Source of the DNA: Clostridiales bacterium oral taxon 876 str. F0540 | GTDB taxonomy: Bacteria; Bacillota; Clostridia; Clostridiales; Clostridiaceae | DNA: 30,271 nt | Direction of reading: 5' to 3' | Assembly: GCA_000466585.1 (NCBI GenBank) | Contig: KE993471.1 | Coordinates: forward strand, 1 to 30,271 | Shown: positions 1 to 8,171 of the stretch, in pieces | How the letters are laid out: each line of letters begins with the position of its first letter | Numbering within the stretch: position 1 is the first letter of the stretch | The notes under the pieces: generated by a model | Seen by the model: the letters and a program-made list of their open reading frames with translations, nothing else | Told to the model about the DNA's origin: nothing | The model's database searches: none | Position numbers and translations under genes: made by a program

Positions 1-248
1 GGGTTTTTGTGTCTACACTAATATACTAACACCAAAGAACTAATCGCTGCGCAAAGAAATTCTAAGCGAAGGAACAGCTATAAAACTAAGTGTTTTCGTT
101 AAACTCGTACCTCAAACAAACGAACAACACTAAAGTTTTATATCTATTCCTTCACTAAGAATTTCTAGTTGCTCGCTCAATGTTCTTTCTACATATTTTA
201 TATATCTATGCAGGTTAGTTGATCTAGCGCAACACGTTAATTCAATTT
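1..248. other. Gene-free left edge with a structured repeat
   Basis: I see no convincing reading frame here. The stretch is dominated by the imperfect inverted repeat listed separately (55-166). The ten-base word GCTGCGCAAA occurs just outside its left arm (46-55) and again at 1177-1186, beyond the neighbouring gene. This suggests a dispersed intergenic element rather than a gene. Confidence 0.4.
55..166. repeat. Long imperfect inverted repeat (hairpin element)
   Basis: The left arm is 55-100 and the right arm 119-166. Reverse-complementing the right arm gives a sequence that matches the left arm at most positions over about 46 bases, for example AGAAATTCTAAGCGAAGGAA against AGAAATTCTTAGTGAAGGAA. 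The spacer is about 18 bases. Weaker similarity continues outwards to roughly 45 and 178. It could be a small non-autonomous mobile element, a dispersed intergenic repeat or a structured RNA. There is no transposase and I could not identify a target-site duplication. Confidence 0.6.
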
Positions 249-294
249 AAAAAGGCTGTACTAAAAAACACTAAGTTTTTAGTACAGCCTTTTT
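249..294. terminator. Strong bidirectional terminator
   Basis: A perfect 19-bp stem (249-267 paired with 276-294) with an 8-base loop and a central GGCTGTACT segment, flanked by A and T runs on both sides. It lies six bases after the stop codon of the kinase-like gene on the minus strand and should terminate that transcript. Its symmetry would also stop transcripts arriving from the left. Confidence 0.9.
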
Positions 295-300
295 CACTTT

Positions 301-1062
301 TTAGTTATTAAATATAAATCTTAAAGCCCTGCTTGTTATTTTTGATTTACGCTTTTGAGACCTTGTTACTCTGTTATTCAAAGGTTTGTCCGTCTCTTTA
401 TAGCTACTGCATATGCTTTCTATCTTTTCGTATTTATTTTTTAGCAAAAGCTCAATAAGTATTTCTTTATTTAACTCTTCAATTGAAACATATCTCTTTT
501 TACTATTGGCATAAAAACATTTCTTTATTATCCTTTTTACGCTGCTTTCAACATTGCTTCCATAGCTATCCTCTAAAAGAGGCTGCAGCATTGTAATAGG
601 TTCTTTACCTGTAGCCATAAAATACATAAGTATGCCAATACTATTTATATTCTTTTCGCTGCTGGCTTTGAAAAACTCAAGCTTATTATCATATGTACTC
701 TTAATGCTTGATATACAAGCAAAATTACTGTTGTAAAACTGAGGATTTTTTGAAGTTCCAAGATCCTTTATGTATACTCTCATGTTACTATTTATAATAA
801 TATTTGAAGGAACAAGCTGGCTATGCATAATAGAATACTTTAAACTATTTAAATTTGATAGTGTTTCGCATATACTCAAAGTAATATTATATACATTCTT
901 TGCTTCTAAAAATTCCCTATCTTTTACGTATTCCTCTAGTGTTTGTCCTTCTTCTATCCCAGTAAAGTCTTTGTTTTCTGAATAACCTACTTCCAAATCC
1001 TTAACCTGCAAAATCTTTATAACTTTGTTTATTTTATCATTTCTAGACCTTATATTCAGCAT
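301..1062 (-). CDS. Truncated protein-kinase-like protein (probable pseudokinase)
   Basis: The 253-residue product resembles the C-lobe of a Hanks-type Ser/Thr protein kinase. The catalytic-loop region reads HSQLVPSN (residues 80-87) where active kinases have HRDxKPxN, so the catalytic Asp is Gln82. A DLG motif (100-102) stands in the DFG position. SIGILMYFMATGKEP resembles the helix F region and the KKRY/EEL segment resembles the end of the kinase fold. The N-lobe is very short, with no recognisable glycine-rich loop. The tail is basic (RSQKRKSK) and there is no membrane segment. The ATG is preceded by AGAGGT. It stands alone and ends at a strong terminator. I infer a non-catalytic or degenerate kinase; the partner is unknown. 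Confidence 0.65.
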   Translation of the reverse strand: MLNIRSRNDKINKVIKILQVKDLEVGYSENKDFTGIEEGQTLEEYVKDREFLEAKNVYNITLSICETLSNLNSLKYSIMHSQLVPSNIIINSNMRVYIKDLGTSKNPQFYNSNFACISSIKSTYDNKLEFFKASSEKNINSIGILMYFMATGKEPITMLQPLLEDSYGSNVESSVKRIIKKCFYANSKKRYVSIEELNKEILIELLLKNKYEKIESICSSYKETDKPLNNRVTRSQKRKSKITSRALRFIFNN

Positions 1063-1249
1063 ATCTTACCTCTTTCACATCTTATGATACATCTTACGTC
1101 TATTCTATATACGTATCCATAGGAAATTTTTAGAGGGGTATAGCTTATTTTTATGAATTCCTTAGTTTTACCAACTGCTGCGCAAAAAAGTATTTTTTGC
1201 ATTATACTTTGTCATAATTTCTACTATTATGCATGTTATTTATATATAT

Positions 1250-1278
1250 TTATATTATTTGTATTTATATGTTATAAT
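1250..1278 (+). promoter_or_regulatory. Possible promoter of the c-di-GMP gene
   Basis: TATAAT at 1273-1278 with a weak -35 (TTATAT, 1250-1255) at 17-bp spacing, 30 bases before the ATG at 1309. The surrounding DNA is so A+T-rich that the match is only suggestive. A small perfect hairpin (8-bp stem, 1182-1200, core GCAAAAAA) lies further upstream and has no T-run. Confidence 0.35.
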
Positions 1279-1308
1279 TGTAATTATATTAGGAGGTGAT
1301 GCAAAAAT

Positions 1309-4224
1309 ATGAAAAAAATTAAGCTTTTTATCTGTATTTTCTTCCTTGTAATTTTTGCAGTATTTAAAAGCAATTCAGTAGATGCAGCAGAAGTAAAAAA
1401 TATATTAGTAATACATTCTTATAATGAAGGTTTCGCTTGGACAAACTCACTTTCAAAGGGGATTGATTCTGTTTTTGATGCAAGCTTTACTAATGTAAAT
1501 ATAAAATATGATTATATGGATTTAAAAGAAAACTCTAGTTCGGATTATTTAGATAACTTTTATAATCTTCAAAAGATGAAATACTCTAATATTAAGTTCG
1601 ATGTTATTATAGCATCTGATAATGGTGCTATGGATTATCTTATAAAATATGGTGACAAGTTATTTCCTGATATCCCTGTGGTCTTTTGCGGTATAAATGA
1701 GATAAATCCTTCTACCTTATTAAACAAACCCCAATACAAATTTGTAAAAGAAAATCTTGAAGTAGAGGAAATGATAAAAAACATTATATCAATTTTACCT
1801 AATACTACTACCTTCAATGTTTATGGAAGTAATAGTTCCTCAGGAGAAAACGACTTCAATAAAATAAAAACAATTTCAAGCAGATATACTAGTAAATATA
1901 AATTTAATTTTTATCAAAATACTCCTATTGAGAAGGTAAAGGATGATATAAGAAGCTCAAATAAAAATACAGCTTTTATATTTATAACAGACCCATTTTT
2001 AGATGAGTCCGGGCATTATAGATATATAAACAATTTAAAGGATGATATTTTTGAAAATTCTCCTGTTCCACTTTTTTCTTTTTGGGATTTTGACTTGGGC
2101 TATGGCCCCATAGGCGGAAAGGTTACCAGCGGTTTTTATCAAGGAGAGGAAGCTGCAAAAATTGCTCTAAAAATAATAAGTGGTGCTCCACTAAAATCTA
2201 TACTTCAAGTATCTGATAGTCCCAACAAATATATGTTTGATTATGCTCAATTAAAAAACTTTAAAATAAGTCCAAAGGTACTTCCTAAGGGCAGCATAAT
2301 TATTAATGAAGATTACTCTTTTTTTCAAAGATATAAGTGGTTAGTTGTAGGAACCGCAATAGTATTTTTATTTCTTATTACTACAATTTCTCTTTTATCC
2401 ATAATTGTTCATCAAAAAAGAAAGAACGAGATAGAACTAAATAACAGTTATGAGGAACTAAGTGCAGTGCATGAAGAGCTCACAGCTACTGAAGAAGAGC
2501 TTAGAGCTCAATATGAAGAGCTGCAGGAGAATGAAGAAATACTAAGAAATAGCGAGGAACGCTATAGGCTTGCTATTGAAGGAGCCAATGACGCCATTTG
2601 GGAATGGAATCTATTAAATAACTCTTTCTTTATCTCAGAAAAATGGACAGAAATAACCGGCCATGATGTATTTTTTAACTTTAAAGATATATACAGCAAA
2701 TACATATATCCAGAAGATATAGCTTCAGTAGAAAAAGATTTAAATGAGGCTATAAATAATAACAAAATATATAAAAGTGAATTTAGAATTATAGCAAAAG
2801 ATGGTTCGATTAAATGGCTTGCAAATAGAGGCAAGCTACTTACAAATTCAGATGGCAGGGCTTTAAAAATGGCAGGTTCTATTACTGATATTACAGAAAG
2901 AAAGCTAAATGAAAAGCAAATCAAACAAATTGCTTACTATGATGTGGTTACTAATTTACCAAACAGATACTACTTTATGCAAAAATTTAAAGAAGTACTA
3001 AATTCTAATTCTTTATTCAATAAAAATTCTGCATTAATGTTTTTAGATTTAGATGAGTTTAAGAAAATCAATGATACCTTAGGTCATGATAAGGGAGATC
3101 ACCTTTTAAAAGAAATCGCTATACGATTAAACGATTCTATACCATTAAATTCAATCGCAGGAAGGTTTGGGGGAGATGAGTTTTTAATTCTAGTCCCTGA
3201 ATTTGACGATATAAAAGAATTGGAAGTTATCTGCAATAACTTATTAAATATGTTTAAGGAGCCCTTTATAATAGATGGTGAATTAAATTATGTTACTACA
3301 AGCATAGGAATCTCCATAGCCCCTATAGATGGCGAAAAGCCTGAAGCACTTTTAAAAAATGCAGATACGGCAATGTATAGAGCAAAAGAACAAGGTAAAA
3401 ATCAATATTGCTTCTTTAGCTATTCCATGGGAAAAGAGCTTATGAAAAAAATAGCCGTAGAAAATAATCTTAGACATGCTCTGGAAAATGAGGAATTCGA
3501 ACTATACTATCAGCCTCAAGTAAATTTGTTTAACGGAAAGATTGAAGGTATGGAAGCTTTAATTAGGTGGAACAACAAGGAATTAGGATTTGTGCCCCCT
3601 AACAATTTTATACCTATAGCTGAAAAAACAGGGCTTATAGTTCCTATAGGCAATTGGGTATTAGAAACTGCCTGTAAACAAAACAGACTTTGGCTGGATA
3701 AAGGCCTTAGCTACAATTCTTTAGCCATTAATGTATCCTGTATTCAGTTTATAAGACCTGACTTTATAGATAAAGTAAAAGATGTTTTAAGCAGTGCAAA
3801 TCTGCAAAGCACCTTTTTAGAAATCGAAATAACCGAGAGTTTACTTATGGAATCTACAGAAGATAATATTAATAAGCTAAAAGGCCTAAAAGCTATGGGT
3901 GTTAGAATTTCGCTAGATGACTTTGGAACCGGCTACTCTTCTCTAAATTATCTAAGGCAGCTGCCTATGAATGTATTGAAGATTGATAGGTCCTTTGTGA
4001 AGGAGATCTGCGATAATACAGAACAAAGATTAATAGTTGATGTTATAATAAATCTCTCTCATAAGCTTGGGTATAAAGTTGTAGCAGAAGGCGTAGAGAC
4101 TAAAGAGCAGTTAGAACTTTTAAAGGCTATGGGCTGTGATATAGGCCAAGGCTACTATTTTAGCAAACCTGTTACTGCAGAAAACATGGAAGCTTTGCTA
4201 ATGAGAAATGAAAAACTAACATAA
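1309..4224 (+). CDS. Membrane sensor PAS-GGDEF-EAL c-di-GMP enzyme
   Basis: A 971-residue protein. Residues 1-26 are a signal peptide, and about 28-335 resemble an ABC-transporter substrate-binding sensor domain (VKNILVIHSYNEG start). A transmembrane helix lies at about 344-367, a Glu-rich coiled coil at about 372-415, a PAS/PAC domain at about 416-535, a GGDEF domain at about 540-705 (GGDEF at 621-625) and an EAL domain at about 725-965 (EAL at 749-751). The EAL domain keeps the signature residues of active phosphodiesterases (EITES, DDFGTGYSSL, KIDRSF, EGVET, QGYYFSKP). The GGDEF motif is intact, but the usual RxxD inhibitory site upstream reads P..S, so product inhibition at that site is unlikely. 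It probably makes and/or breaks cyclic di-GMP in response to an extracellular ligand. The start follows an ideal AGGAGGTGAT. It is monocistronic. Confidence 0.93.
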   Translation: MKKIKLFICIFFLVIFAVFKSNSVDAAEVKNILVIHSYNEGFAWTNSLSKGIDSVFDASFTNVNIKYDYMDLKENSSSDYLDNFYNLQKMKYSNIKFDVIIASDNGAMDYLIKYGDKLFPDIPVVFCGINEINPSTLLNKPQYKFVKENLEVEEMIKNIISILPNTTTFNVYGSNSSSGENDFNKIKTISSRYTSKYKFNFYQNTPIEKVKDDIRSSNKNTAFIFITDPFLDESGHYRYINNLKDDIFENSPVPLFSFWDFDLGYGPIGGKVTSGFYQGEEAAKIALKIISGAPLKSILQVSDSPNKYMFDYAQLKNFKISPKVLPKGSIIINEDYSFFQRYKWLVVGTAIVFLFLITTISLLSIIVHQKRKNEIELNNSYEELSAVHEELTATEEELRAQYEELQENEEILRNSEERYRLAIEGANDAIWEWNLLNNSFFISEKWTEITGHDVFFNFKDIYSKYIYPEDIASVEKDLNEAINNNKIYKSEFRIIAKDGSIKWLANRGKLLTNSDGRALKMAGSITDITERKLNEKQIKQIAYYDVVTNLPNRYYFMQKFKEVLNSNSLFNKNSALMFLDLDEFKKINDTLGHDKGDHLLKEIAIRLNDSIPLNSIAGRFGGDEFLILVPEFDDIKELEVICNNLLNMFKEPFIIDGELNYVTTSIGISIAPIDGEKPEALLKNADTAMYRAKEQGKNQYCFFSYSMGKELMKKIAVENNLRHALENEEFELYYQPQVNLFNGKIEGMEALIRWNNKELGFVPPNNFIPIAEKTGLIVPIGNWVLETACKQNRLWLDKGLSYNSLAINVSCIQFIRPDFIDKVKDVLSSANLQSTFLEIEITESLLMESTEDNINKLKGLKAMGVRISLDDFGTGYSSLNYLRQLPMNVLKIDRSFVKEICDNTEQRLIVDVIINLSHKLGYKVVAEGVETKEQLELLKAMGCDIGQGYYFSKPVTAENMEALLMRNEKLT

Positions 4225-4229
4225 AAAAC

Positions 4230-4269
4230 AAAGTGCAGGGAAATATTTTGATATCACCCTGCACTTTTT
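4230..4269. terminator. Bidirectional terminator between convergent genes
   Basis: Stem AAGTGCAGGG (4231-4240) paired with CCCTGCACTT (4257-4266). It is followed by T's on the plus strand and by a T-rich run on the minus strand. It serves both the GGDEF-EAL gene and the end of the long minus-strand frl locus. Confidence 0.9.
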
Positions 4270-4309
4270 AAATTCATGATAAATATTAATTACATTCTTT
4301 TCATTAAGT

Positions 4310-5041
4310 TTAGTCCTTTTTAAAATGTACGCTAAAATTACACTTGTCACCACGGGTATAAGTCCGCGCCAGCTCTATTACTCTTTCCTTTTCATCATAA
4401 CTTGTACATTCAAAAAGCATAACTGCCAAGTTTGAATCAATACCCAGCATACGTGCATCTCTCTGCTCTAACTGAGTTAAATCTAGAGTCTGGTTAGCCC
4501 TTGTTATCTTGATACCGTAAAATTCATAAACCTCATAAATTGAAAAAACTCCAAGATCAATCCCTTCAAGCTTTGGCACTATATATTTGGGTATGAAAAT
4601 CTCCTCTAAGGAAACAGGCTCCCCATCAGCAGAGCATATACGCTTAATATAGTAGATGTCCTCCTCCGGTTTTATTCCAAAGATTACGGAGTATTTTTCT
4701 CCGGCTTTTCTCAAAGTCTTTGCCAGAACTTTTGTATAAGGTTCTGTGTTCTTTTCCTTCATGGTCTGAGTAAAGCCCCCTAAGGTATCCAAATCTCTTT
4801 CCACCTTGCTGCCTACAACATAAACTCCCTTTCCCTGTACTCTTTTAAGTATGCCTTCATTTACAAGGGCATCAATACCGCTTCGTACAGTCATTCTATT
4901 TATACCATAGGTTTCAGCCAAATCATTTTCAGAAGGAATAGCCATTCCCGGCATATACTCGCCTTCTTCAATTTTATTTCGAATTACCTCTCTAAGCTGT
5001 AAATATATAGGGGATTGATAATTTATTTCTTCATTACTCAA
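4310..5041 (-). CDS. GntR/HutC-family regulator, last gene of the frl locus
   Basis: A winged-helix GntR domain (about residues 10-75, with PSENDLAETYGINRMTVRSG) followed by a UTRA ligand-binding domain, about 243 residues, the normal length for HutC-type regulators. The reading frame is open to a GTG at 5050, but that codon lies inside the Shine-Dalgarno GGAGGTG. The in-frame TTG at 5041-5039, eight bases after GGAGG, is the better start. It lies 44 bases downstream of frlD in the same direction. UTRA domains of this class bind small sugars or sugar phosphates, so a fructosamine (phosphate) ligand is a reasonable inference. It is one of two GntR regulators in the locus. Confidence 0.88.
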   Translation of the reverse strand: MSNEEINYQSPIYLQLREVIRNKIEEGEYMPGMAIPSENDLAETYGINRMTVRSGIDALVNEGILKRVQGKGVYVVGSKVERDLDTLGGFTQTMKEKNTEPYTKVLAKTLRKAGEKYSVIFGIKPEEDIYYIKRICSADGEPVSLEEIFIPKYIVPKLEGIDLGVFSIYEVYEFYGIKITRANQTLDLTQLEQRDARMLGIDSNLAVMLFECTSYDEKERVIELARTYTRGDKCNFSVHFKKD

Positions 5042-5084
5042 ACAAGGCACCTCCAGACAACACCAACTTAGTTTTTATTAGCTT

Positions 5085-5870
5085 TTACCATGCACCAAAA
5101 TACTGAAGTGTGACTATTGCGTTTTCAGCACCCATGTGCATACATTCCTTTATATCCTTCTTAAGCAAAAGTCCTCTTAAAAAGCCTGCTATATAAGAGT
5201 CCCCGGCACCCATAGTATCCTTTACCTCACAAGGTATAATTCCATAGGTAATAAACTCCTTTCCATCATAGCAAATGCTTCCCTTTTCTCCTAAGGTTAC
5301 TACAACTAGCTTAGGGCCTTTTGCATGTGTGGTTTTCATATATTCTCTAATAAATTCATTGTCTCCTTCATCATATGCAAAGAAAGCATAATCCACATCA
5401 TAAATTGCCTTCTCAATAACAGGATCAGTCAGCTTTGTTGCAAAATCAAAAGCTATTGGAGTTCCCTTTGACTTTATCTTATAAAGATCATTTTCTATCA
5501 TGCCCCAAAGTCCTGTTACTACCATGTCATGAGAACATAAAAAATCTATATCCTCCTCTGAAAGCTTAAACTGTGATAAAACACCTTCATTATAATCACC
5601 AAGTATTCTGTCACCATTAACAAGCTCTACTTGCGTGATAGCTGTGCTACCTTCAAGAACTCTTATATGGGAGGTATCTACAGACTTTCCCTTAAGAGCT
5701 TCTATCATTATTTTACCATATTTATCGTCGCCTACTACACCTGTGTAGGAAGCTTCTCCGCCTAATCTTACAAAATAAACTGCCACATTCACAGGATTTC
5801 CTCCTGGAAAGGCTTGATTAAGCTTTTCATATACGTCCATGCAATTATCCCCAACTGCAGCAAGCTTCAT
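5085..5870 (-). CDS. frlD: Fructoselysine 6-kinase FrlD (PfkB family)
   Basis: A 261-residue PfkB/ribokinase-type sugar kinase very close in pattern to E. coli FrlD: GDNCMDVY start, GGNPVN sugar-binding motif (residues 23-28), AITQVEL, GDYNEGV, the GAGD catalytic motif (221-224, Asp224 the likely base) and the terminal QYFGAW (E. coli has QYHGAW). FrlD phosphorylates fructoselysine at O-6 in the cytoplasm before FrlB cleaves it. The ATG is two bases after the stop of the preceding GntR gene, so translation is probably coupled. Of the two kinases here, this one keeps all the expected substrate-site residues. Confidence 0.93.
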   Translation of the reverse strand: MKLAAVGDNCMDVYEKLNQAFPGGNPVNVAVYFVRLGGEASYTGVVGDDKYGKIMIEALKGKSVDTSHIRVLEGSTAITQVELVNGDRILGDYNEGVLSQFKLSEEDIDFLCSHDMVVTGLWGMIENDLYKIKSKGTPIAFDFATKLTDPVIEKAIYDVDYAFFAYDEGDNEFIREYMKTTHAKGPKLVVVTLGEKGSICYDGKEFITYGIIPCEVKDTMGAGDSYIAGFLRGLLLKKDIKECMHMGAENAIVTLQYFGAW

Positions 5871-5872
5871 AA

Positions 5873-6607
5873 TTATTCTTCCTCTCTACGTCTTAATATA
5901 CTAGCAAATCTTATTTTATCCGCTCTTATAATAGACTTAAAGTACTCAACAGGCTGCTCCTTTGCATCGTAAACAATACCTGTGAGATAAAAAACTGCTT
6001 GACCAGGTTCAATTTTTAAAAGCTCTGACTCATATTCAGTAGCATATGCAATTCCAACTCTTTCTTCACCCTTGACTATCTGTATATTATAACTACTTTC
6101 CAGTACAGAATAAAGAGATTCCTTAGAAAAATCATGGAGATCGATGCCTTTAAAGCGCTCATTATCCATGAAAGAGGTTTCAATAGTAGCCGGTTCATCA
6201 TCTATAAAACGAAGACGTGTCAGTGCATAAATTTTATGGCCTAAAGGCACATGCAGCTTTTTGGTAATCTGCTTATTACATTCTATTATGTCTGCGGACA
6301 GAACTTCACTTGCTAGGTTTTGTCCATTCTCACTTACTTCCTTTGATAATGATCTCAGATCCTGAAGATTTCTTACTAGCTTTGGAACAGCCACATAAGT
6401 TCCGGAACCTTTCTTTTGATAAAGCTTTCCCTCAACAACCAATCTTTGTATGGCTGAGCGAAGCGTTGTTCTATTGAAGCCCCACAGCTCACACAAATCT
6501 CTTTCAGAGGGAATCTTTGCATGAGGTGTCAATTTATTTTTTATGATATAATACTCAATCTTTTCAATAGCTTCGTCTCGAGAACGATTTACATTTCTCT
6601 CGCTCAA
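5873..6607 (-). CDS. GntR/HutC-family regulator, FrlR-like
   Basis: A 244-residue GntR helix-turn-helix (PSERDLCELWGFNRTTLRSAI) plus UTRA domain. The start is TTG at 6607-6605, preceded by AAGGAGGAG; no better ATG fits. It sits between the frlA permease and frlD and is probably the FrlR equivalent, a repressor released by fructoselysine or fructoselysine 6-phosphate. Its leader carries two hairpins and a possible own promoter (listed separately). It is only moderately similar to the second GntR protein at 4310-5041, so this is not a recent duplication. Confidence 0.88.
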   Translation of the reverse strand: MSERNVNRSRDEAIEKIEYYIIKNKLTPHAKIPSERDLCELWGFNRTTLRSAIQRLVVEGKLYQKKGSGTYVAVPKLVRNLQDLRSLSKEVSENGQNLASEVLSADIIECNKQITKKLHVPLGHKIYALTRLRFIDDEPATIETSFMDNERFKGIDLHDFSKESLYSVLESSYNIQIVKGEERVGIAYATEYESELLKIEPGQAVFYLTGIVYDAKEQPVEYFKSIIRADKIRFASILRRREEE

Positions 6608-6634
6608 AAAAACTCCTCCTTCTAGTCGGAACAG

Positions 6635-6695
6635 GGGCAGCTAAGAAATTTTGAAGTTTCTCAGCTGCCCGCTAAAGTCAGCTTTTGACCTTAGC
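6635..6695 (-). other. Two tandem RNA hairpins between frlA and the GntR gene
   Basis: Hairpin A spans 6635-6670 (14-bp stem, 8-base loop). Hairpin B spans 6671-6695 (10-bp stem, 5-base loop) and abuts it directly. Each stem has exactly one position that is an A-C mismatch as plus-strand RNA but a G-U pair as minus-strand RNA, so both fold fully only in the direction of the operon. Neither is followed by a T-run on the minus strand, so they look like an mRNA-stabilising, processing or leader structure rather than a classical terminator. Confidence 0.7.
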
Positions 6696-6725
6696 CTCCT
6701 TCCAGGCACTTTTTCACTTAAGTAT

Positions 6726-6753
6726 ATAATATCATACCTGTATAAATTGACAA
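6726..6753 (-). promoter_or_regulatory. Possible internal promoter with ATAC-n2-GTAT operator
   Basis: On the minus strand, TTGTCA (6753-6748) and TATTAT (6731-6726) are 16 bp apart. Between them lies ATAC-AG-GTAT (6743-6734), a small palindrome of the type bound by GntR-family proteins. This could drive the regulator-kinase-regulator segment separately from the catabolic genes. The assignment rests on sequence pattern only. Confidence 0.45.
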
Positions 6754-6777
6754 TATGGGCCTATATTGAAAATAGCT

Positions 6778-8136
6778 TTATACAGCTGCCTGCTTGTTCT
6801 TCTTTTCCCAGTAGTAATAAACCGGTAATCCTGTTGCAACTATAACAACAGCAGCAACTATACCTTGAACAGGTGCCCACATAAAGGTGGAGAAGATTAA
6901 GGTTGAAGTCATGAACATTGCTACAATGGCCATAAGTCTCCAAGCCGGCATCTTCCATAATGGTTTATAAGTTTCCTTCTTTCTGTGTACAAAAACTGTA
7001 CCAAAGGTCATAAAATTCTTAAGTAATGCTACTAAAGTAAAGTAACCTAAAAGGTCGCTTATATTTGAAGCAAATATGAGAATTATTCCTACAGCACATT
7101 GAACTAAAATTGAGAAATACGGTGTTTCCCATTTAGGATGAATCTTAGCAAAGGATTTGAAGAATAAACCATCTTTTGCCATTGCGTATTCTATACGAGG
7201 CTGGAACATGATACAGCTTGAAAGTGAACCTATTATAACGATTATAGCCATTATAGCTGTTAAGGTTCCTGCTCCGCTTCCTATCATAGGAATTTTTGAG
7301 GCTGCAAGTGCTACTGGTGCATCTGAAGCAGCAAGTTCCTTTATTGGAAGAAGTCCTGTAAGAACAGTGCTTAATGCTGTGTATAGAGTTATTACTATTA
7401 GCACTGTAATTATAAGGGCTCTTGGCATTGTCCTTTTAGGGTCCTTAATTTCACCGGTCATGTAGCAAACTGCGCCCATTCCATCATAGGACCAGGTAGT
7501 AGCAGATATAGCTGCAAATAAAGCGGCTATTCCAACTGGAGCTCCTACTGATGCAGGTGCAGAAATTAAGCTACCCTTCATGTAAAATAAACCTATTCCG
7601 ATTAAAAGTGCAAAAGGCAATATCTTAAAGGCAGTTATAAAGGTTTGGAACTTTCCTCCTCCTTCAACTGAGCGAAGGTGAACCATCATGAATATAAGCA
7701 CTAATGCAGTAGCAACAAGCTTAACTGTTATTCCTGAGAAGCCTGTAAAGAAAGCCAGATAGTTTGCAATTGCCAGAGCCATAATTGATATTGATGGCGG
7801 GTCTGTAGCCCAAAAGCTTATCCATCCGCAGAAAAAGGCTAAGGGACGTGAACCGGCTTCTTTAAAGTAAATGTATTGTCCTCCGTCTTCCGGGTATGCT
7901 GTAGCAAGCTCTGCATAAACTAAGTTTGCCGGGATATTAATAAGTCCGCCTATTAAAAATGCTAAAATTGTAAATATTGCGCTTCCTGCGGCACCTGCCA
8001 CGCTGCCGACTGATGAGAAAATACCTGATCCAACTGTTGTGCCTACACCAAGCGCTACTGCAGCACCTAGTCCAAGCTTTCTTGCAAGTTCTGTTTTAGT
8101 ACCTGCTTGTGGAGCTTTGTTGGTTTCTAATGACAT
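6778..8136 (-). CDS. frlA: Fructoselysine permease FrlA (APC superfamily)
   Basis: A 452-residue polytopic membrane protein with about 12 hydrophobic segments. It opens with the APC signature GTTVGSGIF (residues 32-40) and is close in pattern to E. coli FrlA: VYAELATAYPEDG, GSRPLAFFCGW, LRSVEGG, YMTGEIKDPKRTMPRAL, SLSSCIMFQPRIEYAMAKD and VIVATGLP. It should import fructoselysine/psicoselysine across the cytoplasmic membrane. The ATG follows GGAGGAATAAAC. It is the only transporter in the locus. Confidence 0.92.
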   Translation of the reverse strand: MSLETNKAPQAGTKTELARKLGLGAAVALGVGTTVGSGIFSSVGSVAGAAGSAIFTILAFLIGGLINIPANLVYAELATAYPEDGGQYIYFKEAGSRPLAFFCGWISFWATDPPSISIMALAIANYLAFFTGFSGITVKLVATALVLIFMMVHLRSVEGGGKFQTFITAFKILPFALLIGIGLFYMKGSLISAPASVGAPVGIAALFAAISATTWSYDGMGAVCYMTGEIKDPKRTMPRALIITVLIVITLYTALSTVLTGLLPIKELAASDAPVALAASKIPMIGSGAGTLTAIMAIIVIIGSLSSCIMFQPRIEYAMAKDGLFFKSFAKIHPKWETPYFSILVQCAVGIILIFASNISDLLGYFTLVALLKNFMTFGTVFVHRKKETYKPLWKMPAWRLMAIVAMFMTSTLIFSTFMWAPVQGIVAAVVIVATGLPVYYYWEKKNKQAAV

Positions 8137-8171
8137 GTTTATTCCTCCTTTTAGTTTTACTAATTTATAAC

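Noticed and set aside
1182..1200. Small perfect hairpin upstream of the GGDEF-EAL gene as a terminator
   Set aside because: An A+T-only 8-bp stem apart from two G-C pairs, with no T-run behind it; probably chance in A+T-rich DNA.
2562..2924. 120-codon minus-strand frame inside the GGDEF-EAL gene
   Set aside because: It is a shadow of the PAS domain coding sequence, without a start signal or family pattern.
6635..6695. Rho-independent terminator of frlA
   Set aside because: No T-run follows on the minus strand, and the regulator's ribosome binding site begins 15-20 bases later; kept as an RNA structure instead.
7157..7465. 102-codon plus-strand frame inside frlA
   Set aside because: It is antisense to a well-conserved permease, its composition mirrors the membrane helices and it has no ribosome binding site.
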